From contig JAEUWI010000032.1 of assembly GCA_016791475.1 (NCBI GenBank), positions 23,047 through 87,046 of the forward strand: a stretch of 64,000 bases of DNA, written 5' to 3'. Positions within the stretch are counted from its first letter, which is position 1; every line of letters starts with the position of its first letter. Below are positions 14,846 to 22,642 of this stretch, piece by piece. Source of the stretch: Candidatus Hydrogenedentota bacterium (GTDB lineage: Bacteria; Hydrogenedentota; Hydrogenedentia; Hydrogenedentales; JAEUWI01). The position numbers and the translations under genes are program-made. A model generated the notes under the pieces. The model did not search any database and was not told the origin of the DNA. It saw only the letters and a program-made list of their open reading frames with translations.

Positions 14846-16750
14846 ATGCAAATTCTCTCTTGCGCCGTGTGCGCCCTGGCCCTGATCAGCACCCTGCATG
14901 CGGCGGAGGCCGCGCCCATCGCGCTGGACCCTGCTACGGAAGCGCGCTGTCTGGAGGTGCTTCGTGAAGGACTGGCCTCGTCGGAGTTCTGGCCCTCGAT
15001 GCATGCGGCGGAGGGGCTCACGCTGGGCGGCCATGGCGCAGACGTGACGGCGGCCCTCACGCCCCTGCTGGCCACCGAGACGGACGGCCAGAAGCGCTGC
15101 GGATTGGCCCGAGAACTGGTGCGGGCGGGTGACCGGAGCAAAACGTCGATCCTGCTGGGTCTGTTGGCGGAAGCCGATCCCTATGCCCATGTCCATGCGG
15201 CCGAGAGCCTGTTCAAGGTGAATCAGATTGGCGACGGCACGCTGCTGCGCGCGGCGCTGGCCTATCGGGCGAATGCGTCCAAGTCGATGATGGCGGCGGC
15301 GGCCCTGTCGCGCTGGGGCAATGCGGAGGCGTTGGCTTATCTTCGAGAAGTGGTGCAATCTGAGGACCCCGATGTGGCGAAGATTGCGGCGTGGGTGTTG
15401 GGCTTCGTGGGCGATCAGTCCGACGTGGCCGTGTTGAAGGCGGGTGTGGCGCGCTTCGATGATCCGGATGCGAAGTCTTTTTTTGTCCATGCGCTCGCGG
15501 GCCTGCAGGATCCCGAGGGGCTGGCGGCGCTGAAAGCGAACCTGGCGAGTGAAGAGGTGGGCGTTCGCACGATGGCGGCGAATTTCGCGGGTGAGAGCGG
15601 CCTGGTGGACGCGCGGGAGGCCCTGATCGGGCTGCTGTCGGATGAGACCCTCGATGTGCGCGTGCGCGCGGCCCAGTCTCTGCTCATGCTGGCGAAGCCC
15701 GCTACGAAGCCGGTGGGTGTGATTACGAACGATCCTTATCCCGCGACGGCGGCCAACCCGCGTTACAGCGAAGGCGATGTCACGGTGTTGAACGACGGGC
15801 GCTATCTGTATGCGACAACGGAGTTCATCGGCGACACGAGCGATTTTGCAAAGGCCCATCTGGTGGGGAAAATATCATCGGACGGCGGCCAGACCTGGGG
15901 CGAGCCGAAGGTGCTCCAGGAAAACGTGGGCGGATTCAACGTCATGTCCCTCACCTTTCAGGCGCTGAACGACAGCGAACTGGGGATGTTCTACCTCATT
16001 GCGAATTCCATGACGGATCTGAATGTGTTCCTGCGGCGCTCTACGGATGGCGGCCTGACCTTTGGCGAGCCCATGCAGGTAACCAATATTCCCGGTTACC
16101 ACGTGATGAACAATGATCGGGTAATCCGCCTGAAGAGCGGCCGCCTGCTCGCGCCCGTGGCCAGCACGGCCGACGCGGAGAAGGTGGATCACTACGTGTG
16201 CCGCACCTTTATCTCGGACGACGCCGGGGCTACCTGGCGTGCGGGTACGGGCACGGTGGACTACGCCAAGCGCGGCGCAATGGAGCCCGAAGTGCTGGAG
16301 ATGAACGACGGGCGCGTGCTCATGATCGTCCGCACCCAACTGGGTCACATCGCGGCGGCCTGGTCGGAGGACGGTGGCGACACATGGAGTGCGGCGTCGG
16401 ACTGGGGCGTGCGCGCCCCGGAGGCACCGTCGACGGTGCGGCGGATTCCGTCCACGGGCGATCTGATGCTGGTATGGAACGATGCCTACGTGGAGGGTGA
16501 GGGCCACGGTGGCAAGCGCAGTCCGCTTACGGTGGCGATCTCGAAGGACGAAGGAAAGACCTGGGAGCACAAGAAAAACATCGAAACGGGTGCGGGTGCA
16601 CCCGGCGCGCCCTTCATGAATGGCTTCTCTTACATCAGCGCAACCTTCGACAGTGGCCGGGTGCTGCTGACCTACTACGTGGCCGAAGAAGGGTCGGATA
16701 AGATCTCGTCGCGCTTCCGGTCCATCCCGATCGCGTGGCTGTATGAGTGA
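14846..16750 (+). CDS. Secreted HEAT-repeat / sialidase-like (BNR) fusion protein
   Basis: 634 residues. A signal peptide (MQILSCAVCALALISTLHAA) is followed by about 260 residues of alpha-helical HEAT/PBS-lyase type repeats (for example VQSEDPDVAKIAAWVLGFVG and LASEEVGVRTMAANFAGESG). The C-terminal half is a sialidase-type six-blade propeller with Asp-box-like motifs: SSDGGQTWGEP, STDGGLTFGEP, SDDAGATWRAG, SEDGGDTWSAA and SKDEGKTWEHK. Exo-alpha-sialidase/BNR-fold hydrolases act on glycans outside the cytoplasm; exact substrate cannot be inferred. GGAG is nine bases before the ATG. The HEAT-propeller pairing is not a common architecture. Confidence 0.85.
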   Translation: MQILSCAVCALALISTLHAAEAAPIALDPATEARCLEVLREGLASSEFWPSMHAAEGLTLGGHGADVTAALTPLLATETDGQKRCGLARELVRAGDRSKTSILLGLLAEADPYAHVHAAESLFKVNQIGDGTLLRAALAYRANASKSMMAAAALSRWGNAEALAYLREVVQSEDPDVAKIAAWVLGFVGDQSDVAVLKAGVARFDDPDAKSFFVHALAGLQDPEGLAALKANLASEEVGVRTMAANFAGESGLVDAREALIGLLSDETLDVRVRAAQSLLMLAKPATKPVGVITNDPYPATAANPRYSEGDVTVLNDGRYLYATTEFIGDTSDFAKAHLVGKISSDGGQTWGEPKVLQENVGGFNVMSLTFQALNDSELGMFYLIANSMTDLNVFLRRSTDGGLTFGEPMQVTNIPGYHVMNNDRVIRLKSGRLLAPVASTADAEKVDHYVCRTFISDDAGATWRAGTGTVDYAKRGAMEPEVLEMNDGRVLMIVRTQLGHIAAAWSEDGGDTWSAASDWGVRAPEAPSTVRRIPSTGDLMLVWNDAYVEGEGHGGKRSPLTVAISKDEGKTWEHKKNIETGAGAPGAPFMNGFSYISATFDSGRVLLTYYVAEEGSDKISSRFRSIPIAWLYE

Positions 16751-16755
16751 CCAAT

Positions 16756-16857
16756 GGGACGTACCGCCGCAGAGGTGCCCCGCTCGCCGTCGGTTGTCTT
16801 TACTATGTAAAGTTCGCCAGATTAACGGTGGGGGTCTTGAGCGCGGCGGCATGTCCC
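16756..16857. repeat. REPIN-like element, copy 2 (GGGACGTACCGCCGC type)
   Basis: A 102-bp unit starts GGGACGTACCGCCGC and ends GCGGCGGCATGTCCC. Both ends match the element at 8590-8693, with GGTGCC also shared just inside the left end, but the interior is unrelated. It begins six bases after the stop of the HEAT/sialidase gene. Confidence 0.6.
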
Positions 16858-16947
16858 CGTGGAGAATGTGTCGCGTCCGGGAGCTTGCGCTCGCCCCAAC
16901 GTGGGATTCGCGAAGTGTCCGAGTCGTCACGTTCATCCAAAGCAAGA

Positions 16948-17137
16948 CCATGGGTGCCACCCGTACGCGGAGGAGCGCAGCGGGGGAGCTTACGGGTGAT
17001 AGGACACTGCTTTTGTTCGAGGTCCAAGGTATTTTGCACCGCGCTCCAGTCAATCCAGTGTGCGGCATCGTCCACCGCGAACACACACCCGTAAACTTGG
17101 TCGCCACGGCTCCCGCGTGTACGGGTGGCACCCGTGG
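16948..17137. repeat. Inverted repeat upstream of the M28 peptidase gene
   Basis: The segment 16948-16970 (CCATGGGTGCCACCCG at its left end) is nearly the reverse complement of 17113-17137, with a 2-base insertion and one mismatch. The interior of about 140 bases shows nothing recognisable. Together with the REPIN-like unit it fills the 440-base gap before the next gene. Confidence 0.5.
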
Positions 17138-17191
17138 TCTACTTTTGCACCAGCAAGGGACAATTCCAACGCTGGTAGTAGGTTTAGCGAA

Positions 17192-18403
17192 ATGCTGACC
17201 GCTGACACCATAGCCGCCATCGCGGAAGAAGTCATCGCTCAGGCGCGCCACGTGATCGCGCAGTTCGGGCCCCGCGCGCCGGGGAGTGCGGGGGAGCGAA
17301 AGGCCCAGGCGTACGTGGCGGAATGCCTGGCCGCCGCGGAGGCCGATGAGGTGTGCTGCGAAGATTTTGGCGTGGCGTCGCACGCTTTCATGCGCTTTCA
17401 GACGGTCACAGGCTGGCTGTTGATAATCGCTTTTCTCTCGTACTGGTTATCGCCGTTGCCCGCATTGGTATTAAGCCTTACGGGCTTTGTGGTGACGTGG
17501 TTTCAGTTTGTACGCTACCGGCTGTTGCTCGATCCCCTCTACCCCACCACCGCTTCAATGAATGTATTTGCGCGGTGGAAATCGTCGAAGGAGACGAAGC
17601 GGCGTATAATCCTCAATGGCCATATGGACGCGGCTTACGAGTGGCGCTATCACTATCGCTGGCCCAAGGCCTTTCCCTGGCTCGTGCGCTATGGACTACT
17701 CGGGCTGCCGCTGATGGTGCTGATGGATCTTGCCGCCGTCGTACTGGTCTTCGTGGCCCCCCACGCCGCCGCCCTGACGTATCTCGGACTTGCGCAGGTG
17801 CTGCTGTTGCCGGGCTTTGTGTTGTCGCTCTTTTTCACGGATTTTAATACGACGGTTCCGGGTGCCAACGACAATCTCTCGGGCGTGTTTATCGCGCTCG
17901 GCGTGGCGAAGGCCCTGTGCGCGCCGGGACAGCGCCTCGCGCATACCGAGATTGCCTGCCTGATTACGGGATCGGAGGAGGCGGGGCTGCGGGGTGCGCA
18001 GGCGTGGGCCGCGCGCCATGCCGGGGAACTGGCGGACTGCGAGACGGTAATCCTCACGCTGGACACGCTGCGCGATCTGGAGCATCTGGTGGTGTATGAC
18101 CGTGACCTCAACGGCACGGTGCGCAATGATGCGGCTTTCAGTGCGCTGGTGCAGTCTGCGGGGAAGGCCTGCGGCCACGATATTCCGCTCGCATCGATTC
18201 CGCTGGGTTCCACGGACGCGGCGGCCTTCACGCAGGCGGGCCTGCGGGCGACGGCGCTCTGTGCGATGGATCCGGCCCCGGCGGATTTCTATCATACGCG
18301 CCGGGATAATGTGGAGGCGATGGACGCGGGGTGTATCGCGGCGGCGATCGCGGTGGTGGCGGAGACGGTCCGGCAATTCGACGATGGAAAAACTGATTGT
18401 TGA
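17192..18403 (+). CDS. M28-family zinc peptidase with membrane segments
   Basis: 403 residues from ATG 17192; longer upstream extensions run through a repeat and are rejected. The co-catalytic zinc motifs of the M28 aminopeptidase family can be followed: NGHMDAAYEW (His144, Asp146), PGANDNLSGV (bridging Asp), TGSEEAGLRGAQ (Glu-Glu), a later LTLDTLRDL and the final DFYHTRRDN with the last histidine. Hydrophobic stretches occur before the first motif (about 70-115) and between the first two (about 165-220), suggesting a membrane-embedded insertion like that of ER/vacuolar M28 relatives. Substrate is unknown; probably a membrane-bound aminopeptidase. Confidence 0.85.
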   Translation: MLTADTIAAIAEEVIAQARHVIAQFGPRAPGSAGERKAQAYVAECLAAAEADEVCCEDFGVASHAFMRFQTVTGWLLIIAFLSYWLSPLPALVLSLTGFVVTWFQFVRYRLLLDPLYPTTASMNVFARWKSSKETKRRIILNGHMDAAYEWRYHYRWPKAFPWLVRYGLLGLPLMVLMDLAAVVLVFVAPHAAALTYLGLAQVLLLPGFVLSLFFTDFNTTVPGANDNLSGVFIALGVAKALCAPGQRLAHTEIACLITGSEEAGLRGAQAWAARHAGELADCETVILTLDTLRDLEHLVVYDRDLNGTVRNDAAFSALVQSAGKACGHDIPLASIPLGSTDAAAFTQAGLRATALCAMDPAPADFYHTRRDNVEAMDAGCIAAAIAVVAETVRQFDDGKTDC

Positions 18404-18412
18404 GCACGAACG

Positions 18413-18654
18413 TTTCACCACGAAGGCCACGAAGCGCACGAAGAAAAAAGAGAGAAAGAAGCCTTACATGCCTGAGTTTTCCTCTACAATCCAAGCGATA
18501 CTCGATTGAACTTGCTTCCCTGTTATCTTGGCGTCTTCGCGCCTTCGCGTGCAATAGATCGGGAAGAATTCCAACCGTGACTGTGCGACCGCCGATGTCC
18601 AATCGCGCCGCCACCACCCTTCCCCCTTCGTGCTCTTCGTGCCTTCGTGGTGAA
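18413..18654. repeat. Inverted repeat of CACCACGAAGG type
   Basis: TTTCACCACGAAGGCCACGA begins at 18413, and its near reverse complement ends with CCTTCGTGGTGAA at 18654. A related GTCTTCGCGCCTTCGCGTG stretch lies between them at about 18533-18551. Such short G/C-A patterned units are dispersed intergenic repeats in many bacterial genomes of this kind. Nothing coding is seen in 18404-18720. Confidence 0.6.
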
Positions 18655-18729
18655 TAGAGACTTTCCGCAATTTGTGGTCAGAACATCGTGGATGCGACGC
18701 GCGGCCATTCAGGAAAAGTCACAACTGGA

Positions 18730-18758
18730 CTGGCATTCCGGCGAATCTCAGGTATAAT
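18730..18758 (+). promoter_or_regulatory. Likely promoter of the O-methyltransferase gene
   Basis: A perfect TATAAT at 18753-18758 lies 17 bases after CTGGCA, a four-of-six match to the -35 element. Start of transcription near 18765 leaves about 65 nt of leader. Confidence 0.5.
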
Positions 18759-18830
18759 TCCGGCATTCTGGATGCATGGCATCCCAACCTGGCGGGCGTG
18801 GCAGCGCCCGATCTTAGAAAGGCAGCAGCA

Positions 18831-19847
18831 GTGGTTGATCCTTCGAAAATTGTGCAGGTGGGTATGGGTTTCTGGGCGTCAAAGACGCTTCTGGTGGCGG
18901 TGAAGCTGGGGTTGTTTACCGAGTTGGCGCAGGGGCCGCGGAGCGGCGCGGCAATCAAGGATCGGCTGGGCCTGCACGAACGCGCGCTGTATGATTTCCT
19001 GGATGCGCTGGTGGCGCTGGGCTTTCTGGAACGCACTGGAATTCTTGACGACGCGATCTATTCCAATGCCCCGGATGTCGATCTGTTCCTGGACAAGAAC
19101 AAGCCAAGCTACATGGGTGGCATCCTGGAGATGATGGACAGCCGGAGCTACGACCTCTGGAGCCGCCTGGAGGACGGGCTTAGGTCGGGTTTACTGCAGA
19201 ACGAGGCGCGGCTGACGGGTAAGGGAATTTTCGAGGCGATCTATTCCGATGATGCCCACTTGCGCGGTTTCCTGAACGCCATGAGCGGCATTCAGATGGG
19301 CAACTTCATCGCCTTTGCGGAGCGCTTCGATTTCTCGGGCCATTCGCGCCATTGCGATATCGGCGGCGCGGGCGGCCAGTTGGCGATCCAGGTGGCGCGA
19401 CACAACCCCGATGTCCAGGGGGCGAGCTTTGATCTGCCAAAGGTGACGGAGGTGGCCGCAGAGAACATTGCCGCCGCCGGACTCTCGTCGCGGGTTCAGG
19501 CCCTGGCGGGCGACATGTTCAGCGATCCCTTCCCGAACGCGGATATTATCACCATGGGGTCCATTCTGCACGACTGGAATCTGGAGCAGAAGCGGTTGCT
19601 CGTGAGAAAGGCCTTCGAGGCCCTGCCGGACGGCGGCGCCTTTGCCGTGATCGAGACGATCATCGACGACGAGCGCCGCAGCAATGTGTTTGGTCTGCTC
19701 ATGTCCGTCAACATGTTGCTGGAGACCACGGGCGGCTTCGACTATTCTGCGGCCGACTTCAAAGGCTGGGCGCTGGAAGCGGGCTTCAAGCGTGTGGAGG
19801 TGATGCCGCTGACCGGGCCGTCGTCTGCGGTGATTGCGTATAAGTAG
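18831..19847 (+). CDS. SAM-dependent O-methyltransferase (acetylserotonin O-methyltransferase-like)
   Basis: 338 residues from GTG 18831, preferred because GAAAGG lies eight bases upstream; the open frame extends further up through repeat and promoter sequence. The N-terminal 100 residues are the winged-helix dimerisation domain of plant/bacterial small-molecule O-methyltransferases (LGLHERALYDFLDALVALGF). SAM-binding motif I is CDIGGAGGQLAIQVA at about 175-189, and the catalytic-base region is GSILHDWNLEQKRLL with His247. Such enzymes methylate hydroxyls of small molecules. No biosynthetic cluster surrounds it, so the substrate is open. Confidence 0.9.
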   Translation: MVDPSKIVQVGMGFWASKTLLVAVKLGLFTELAQGPRSGAAIKDRLGLHERALYDFLDALVALGFLERTGILDDAIYSNAPDVDLFLDKNKPSYMGGILEMMDSRSYDLWSRLEDGLRSGLLQNEARLTGKGIFEAIYSDDAHLRGFLNAMSGIQMGNFIAFAERFDFSGHSRHCDIGGAGGQLAIQVARHNPDVQGASFDLPKVTEVAAENIAAAGLSSRVQALAGDMFSDPFPNADIITMGSILHDWNLEQKRLLVRKAFEALPDGGAFAVIETIIDDERRSNVFGLLMSVNMLLETTGGFDYSAADFKGWALEAGFKRVEVMPLTGPSSAVIAYK

Positions 19848-19891
19848 GGACGGGCTCTTCTGGCGTGTCCGAACCTCTTCGTTTATCCCCT

Positions 19892-19925
19892 GGGACAGGC
19901 CCGCGCGTTGACGTGGGCCTGTCCC
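19892..19925. repeat. GGGACAGGCCC palindrome after the methyltransferase gene
   Basis: GGGACAGGCCC (19892-19902) and GGGCCTGTCCC (19915-19925) form a perfect 11-bp stem with a 12-nt loop. There is no T-tract, so it is either a Rho-independent-like stem for RNA stability or a single REP-like unit; its GGGAC...GTCCC ends match the REPIN-like elements elsewhere. Confidence 0.55.
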
Positions 19926-20073
19926 GGTTGGGCGTGCCTTTTGAATTCGGGACTTTGTACCGAATCGGTTTTCCGGTCGCGGGTCCGTCCCCCGGGCGTT
20001 TGTTGTCCTGTATGCGGGGTATGGCTTAGCATGATGGGCTGTGGAAACCAATGGACTATCACGGGAGTGTGTC

Positions 20074-21186
20074 ATGAAGAAGACGGTTGCAGGTACCTTG
20101 CTGGCGCTCGCGGTTGTTCCCGCATTTGCTGCGGAGCTTCCTCTGGATAAGATTAAGTTGCCCCAGGGCTTTTCCATCAGCGTGTATGCCGACGACGTGC
20201 CGGGCGCCCGTTCCATGGCGCTGGGCGACAAGGGCACGGTATTTGTTGGTTCTCAGCGCGCGGGGAATGTGTATGCGGTTTCGGATACGGATGGCGACCA
20301 CAAGGCGGACAGCACGGTGGTGGTTGCGGAGGAACTCTGGTGGCCCAATGGCGTGGCCTTCAAGGATGGCACGCTGTATGTGGCGGAGATCGGCCGGATC
20401 GTGAAGTTTGAGAATATCGAAAACTCGCTGGACGCGCCGCCGGAGCCGGTGGTGGTGATCGACACGCTGCCGCAGGAGCAGATGCACGGCTGGAAGTATC
20501 TGAACATCGGCCCGGACGGCAAGCTTTACTTCAATATCGGAATGCCCTGCAACGATTGCGATGCGGCGAAAGAACAGAACAATCCTTTATTCGGAACGCT
20601 GCAGCGCATTAATACCGATGGCACGGGGCTTGAAACTTTCGCCCTGGGCGTGCGCAATTCGCTGGGCTTCGATTGGCATCCCGCGACGAAGGCGATGTAC
20701 TTCAACGATACCGGTCGCGATTTGATGGGTGATGATGTTCCTCAGTGTGAATTGAACCGGGCGACGGAGCCGGGGCAGCACTTCGGTTATCCCTATTTCC
20801 ATGGCGGGGACCTTCCCGATCCGGTCCATGGCGCGGGCAAGAATGCGGACGACTACGTGAAGCCGATCCAGCAGATGGGCGCGCATGTTACGCCGCTGGG
20901 CCTGAAGTTCTACACGGGCGAGCAGTTTCCGGCGGAATACAAGAACCGCATATTCACGGCGCTGCACGGTTCCTGGAACCGGTCGATCAAGGTGGGCTAC
21001 AGCGTGAAGCAGATCACGCTGGATGACGCGGGCAACGTGGCGAAATATGAGGACTTTGCCACGGGCTGGCTGGATCGCCAGGAGGCCTGGGGACGTCCCG
21101 TGGACGTGCGGGTGATGCCGGACGGCGCGCTGCTGGTCTCCGATGACTTTGCGAATGTGATTTATCGGATTGCCTATACGGGCTGA
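20074..21186 (+). CDS. Secreted PQQ-dependent sugar dehydrogenase-like protein (GSDH beta-propeller)
   Basis: 370 residues from ATG 20074 (GGGAG upstream). A signal peptide (MKKTVAGTLLALAVVPAFAA) precedes a six-blade propeller of the glucose/sorbosone dehydrogenase group: LPQGFSISVYADDVPGARSM, TVFVGSQRAGNVYAV, VAFKDGTLYVAEIGRIVKFE, GWKYLNIGPDGKLYFNIGMP, the LGVRNSLGFDWHPATKAMYF motif with conserved Arg-Asn, and FTALHGSWNRSIKVGYSV. Cys residues near CNDCDA could form a disulfide or heme-like site. It acts in the periplasm or outside; PQQ use is by family and was not demonstrated. Single gene, convergent with DUF1501. Confidence 0.88.
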   Translation: MKKTVAGTLLALAVVPAFAAELPLDKIKLPQGFSISVYADDVPGARSMALGDKGTVFVGSQRAGNVYAVSDTDGDHKADSTVVVAEELWWPNGVAFKDGTLYVAEIGRIVKFENIENSLDAPPEPVVVIDTLPQEQMHGWKYLNIGPDGKLYFNIGMPCNDCDAAKEQNNPLFGTLQRINTDGTGLETFALGVRNSLGFDWHPATKAMYFNDTGRDLMGDDVPQCELNRATEPGQHFGYPYFHGGDLPDPVHGAGKNADDYVKPIQQMGAHVTPLGLKFYTGEQFPAEYKNRIFTALHGSWNRSIKVGYSVKQITLDDAGNVAKYEDFATGWLDRQEAWGRPVDVRVMPDGALLVSDDFANVIYRIAYTG

Positions 21187-21207
21187 GGGGCGGCGCGCGC
21201 TTTTCTC

Positions 21208-21273
21208 GATGGGACCGATGAGACCGATAGGACCGATCTGATCAATCGGTCCTGTATGTCCTATCCGTCCCAT
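21208..21273. terminator. Hairpin of 9-mer repeats between convergent genes
   Basis: GACCGATAG-type 9-mers on the left (21208-21237) are complementary to CGGTCCTGT/CCTATCCGT units on the right (21245-21273), giving a long imperfect hairpin 22 bp past the dehydrogenase stop. There is no T-tract. It is the same design as the larger 9-bp arrays and may serve as a bidirectional terminator. Confidence 0.5.
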
Positions 21274-21287
21274 GCCACAAACGACAT

Positions 21288-21313
21288 GGGCCGCCGGCAT
21301 CCGCCGGCGGCCC
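21288..21313 (-). terminator. Strong GC hairpin after the DUF1501 gene
   Basis: GGGCCGCCGGC and GCCGGCGGCCC form a perfect 11-bp stem with a 4-nt loop, 20 bp beyond the DUF1501 stop on the minus strand. It is followed by ATGTCGTTTG, only weakly T-rich. Confidence 0.5.
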
Positions 21314-21332
21314 ACTGCGCTTCCGAAACCCC

Positions 21333-22559
21333 TTACGCCAGAAGCGGCAGTTTGTCGAAACGCTGATCGAGGACCTTTGCCGGGTCCGCGTGGAGCCAGT
21401 CTTCCAGCAGAGTGGTGTAGACCTGGCGGAAATCGGTGCTGTATTTCAGGTCGCCGCCGTCGAGGTCGCCCAGGTTCGGCGCGGCGCCGTGGATGCCGCC
21501 CTTCACGGACTTGCCCATGAGGAACATGGGCGCGGCGGTTCCGTGGTCCGTGCCGCCGCTGCCGTTCTCGTTCACGCGGCGGCCGAATTCGGAAAAGACC
21601 ATGGTGGTCACGCGATCGGCGGTGCCGTCTTTTTCCAACTGATCCTGAAAGCGCGCCAGGGCGCCCGCAACGCCGCCGAGGAGCCGGTCATGGGTTGCAA
21701 CCTGACCCGAGTGGGTGTCGAAACCACTGGTGGAGACGTAGTAGATGCGCGTGGCGAGGCCGCCGCGAATCAGGCCCGCCACGGCGTCGAGCTGGCTTGG
21801 CCCGGCGTTTCGTTTGCCCTTTTCGATCATCTGAATATTGCCCTTCTTCGCGGCGGCGCGCACCTCTTCCGAGCTGGTGACGGCGTTGGCGGTGGTGTGG
21901 CGCAGGAAATCGAGGGTGGGGTTATGGGCGGGCTTGCCGGCGTTCAGGGCCAGGAAAGCGGCCTCATTGTCCGCGCCCTTTCCGGGATTCCAGCCGAATT
22001 TGCCGGGGTCGGTGGTGGCCACGCCATAACCAAGGGCGCTGCCAAAGGCCTGGGGCCGTTCGGCATCCAGGGCGAGGCCCACCTGCGGCTGGGCGGCGCC
22101 GGCGCAGTTGTTGTCGAAGTAGCGCCCGATCCAGCCATCGCCGAGGTACTCGTCGGAGTCGCTGCCGGTGTGCCAGATTTCCATGGAGCGGAAGTGCGAC
22201 CGGTCGGGGTTGGGATAACCCACGCCCTGGATCACGGCGAGCTCGCCGCGCTCGAAGAAGGGCATGACGGGCCGCATGGCGTCGTTGATTCCCGTCAGAT
22301 CGTTCAGCTTGATGAGTCGTTCGGGCTTGAGACCGATCTGGGGCCGGGCGCGGTGGTAGAGGTCGTCTTCAAAGGGCACGATGGTGTTGAGGCCGTCATT
22401 GCCGCCACCCAACTGCACCACCACGAGGACGCGGTCGTCGTTGAATCCCTGGATCACCTGGGCGGGATCGGCGTAGGCGTCGGTCAGGAATTTCGGGGCC
22501 AGGCCGATGCCGGAAAAGACGGCCATCCCCTTCATGAAGTCGCGGCGTGAAATCGGCAT
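21333..22559 (-). CDS. DUF1501 domain-containing protein, Tat-exported
   Basis: 408 residues. A twin-arginine signal opens the protein (MPISRRDFMKGMAVFSGIGL). The body matches the DUF1501 (sulfatase/alkaline-phosphatase-like fold) pattern: RVLVVVQLGGGNDGLNTIVP, MEIWHTGSDSDEYLGDGWIG, YVSTSGFDTHSGQVATHDRL, VTTMVFSEFGRRVNENGSGG and TDHGTAAPMFLMGKSVKGGI. The Asp/His/Thr residues in these strings are those shared with metal-dependent phosphatase-like enzymes. GAGGAGAA precedes the ATG. It is transcribed after the DUF1800 gene, the usual partner. The biochemical role of the pair is not established. Confidence 0.95.
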   Translation of the reverse strand: MPISRRDFMKGMAVFSGIGLAPKFLTDAYADPAQVIQGFNDDRVLVVVQLGGGNDGLNTIVPFEDDLYHRARPQIGLKPERLIKLNDLTGINDAMRPVMPFFERGELAVIQGVGYPNPDRSHFRSMEIWHTGSDSDEYLGDGWIGRYFDNNCAGAAQPQVGLALDAERPQAFGSALGYGVATTDPGKFGWNPGKGADNEAAFLALNAGKPAHNPTLDFLRHTTANAVTSSEEVRAAAKKGNIQMIEKGKRNAGPSQLDAVAGLIRGGLATRIYYVSTSGFDTHSGQVATHDRLLGGVAGALARFQDQLEKDGTADRVTTMVFSEFGRRVNENGSGGTDHGTAAPMFLMGKSVKGGIHGAAPNLGDLDGGDLKYSTDFRQVYTTLLEDWLHADPAKVLDQRFDKLPLLA

Positions 22560-22642
22560 TCTAGTTCTCCTCGGTCGCGGTTGCGCCGTATCATTTGAAA
22601 TTCAATCTTCTCGTCCGTTGCACTGAAATCAGCGCCCCGTCT

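Noticed and set aside
16743..17198. Coding frames between the sialidase and peptidase genes
   Set aside because: They run through a REPIN-like unit and an inverted repeat and have no ribosome-binding site or family resemblance.
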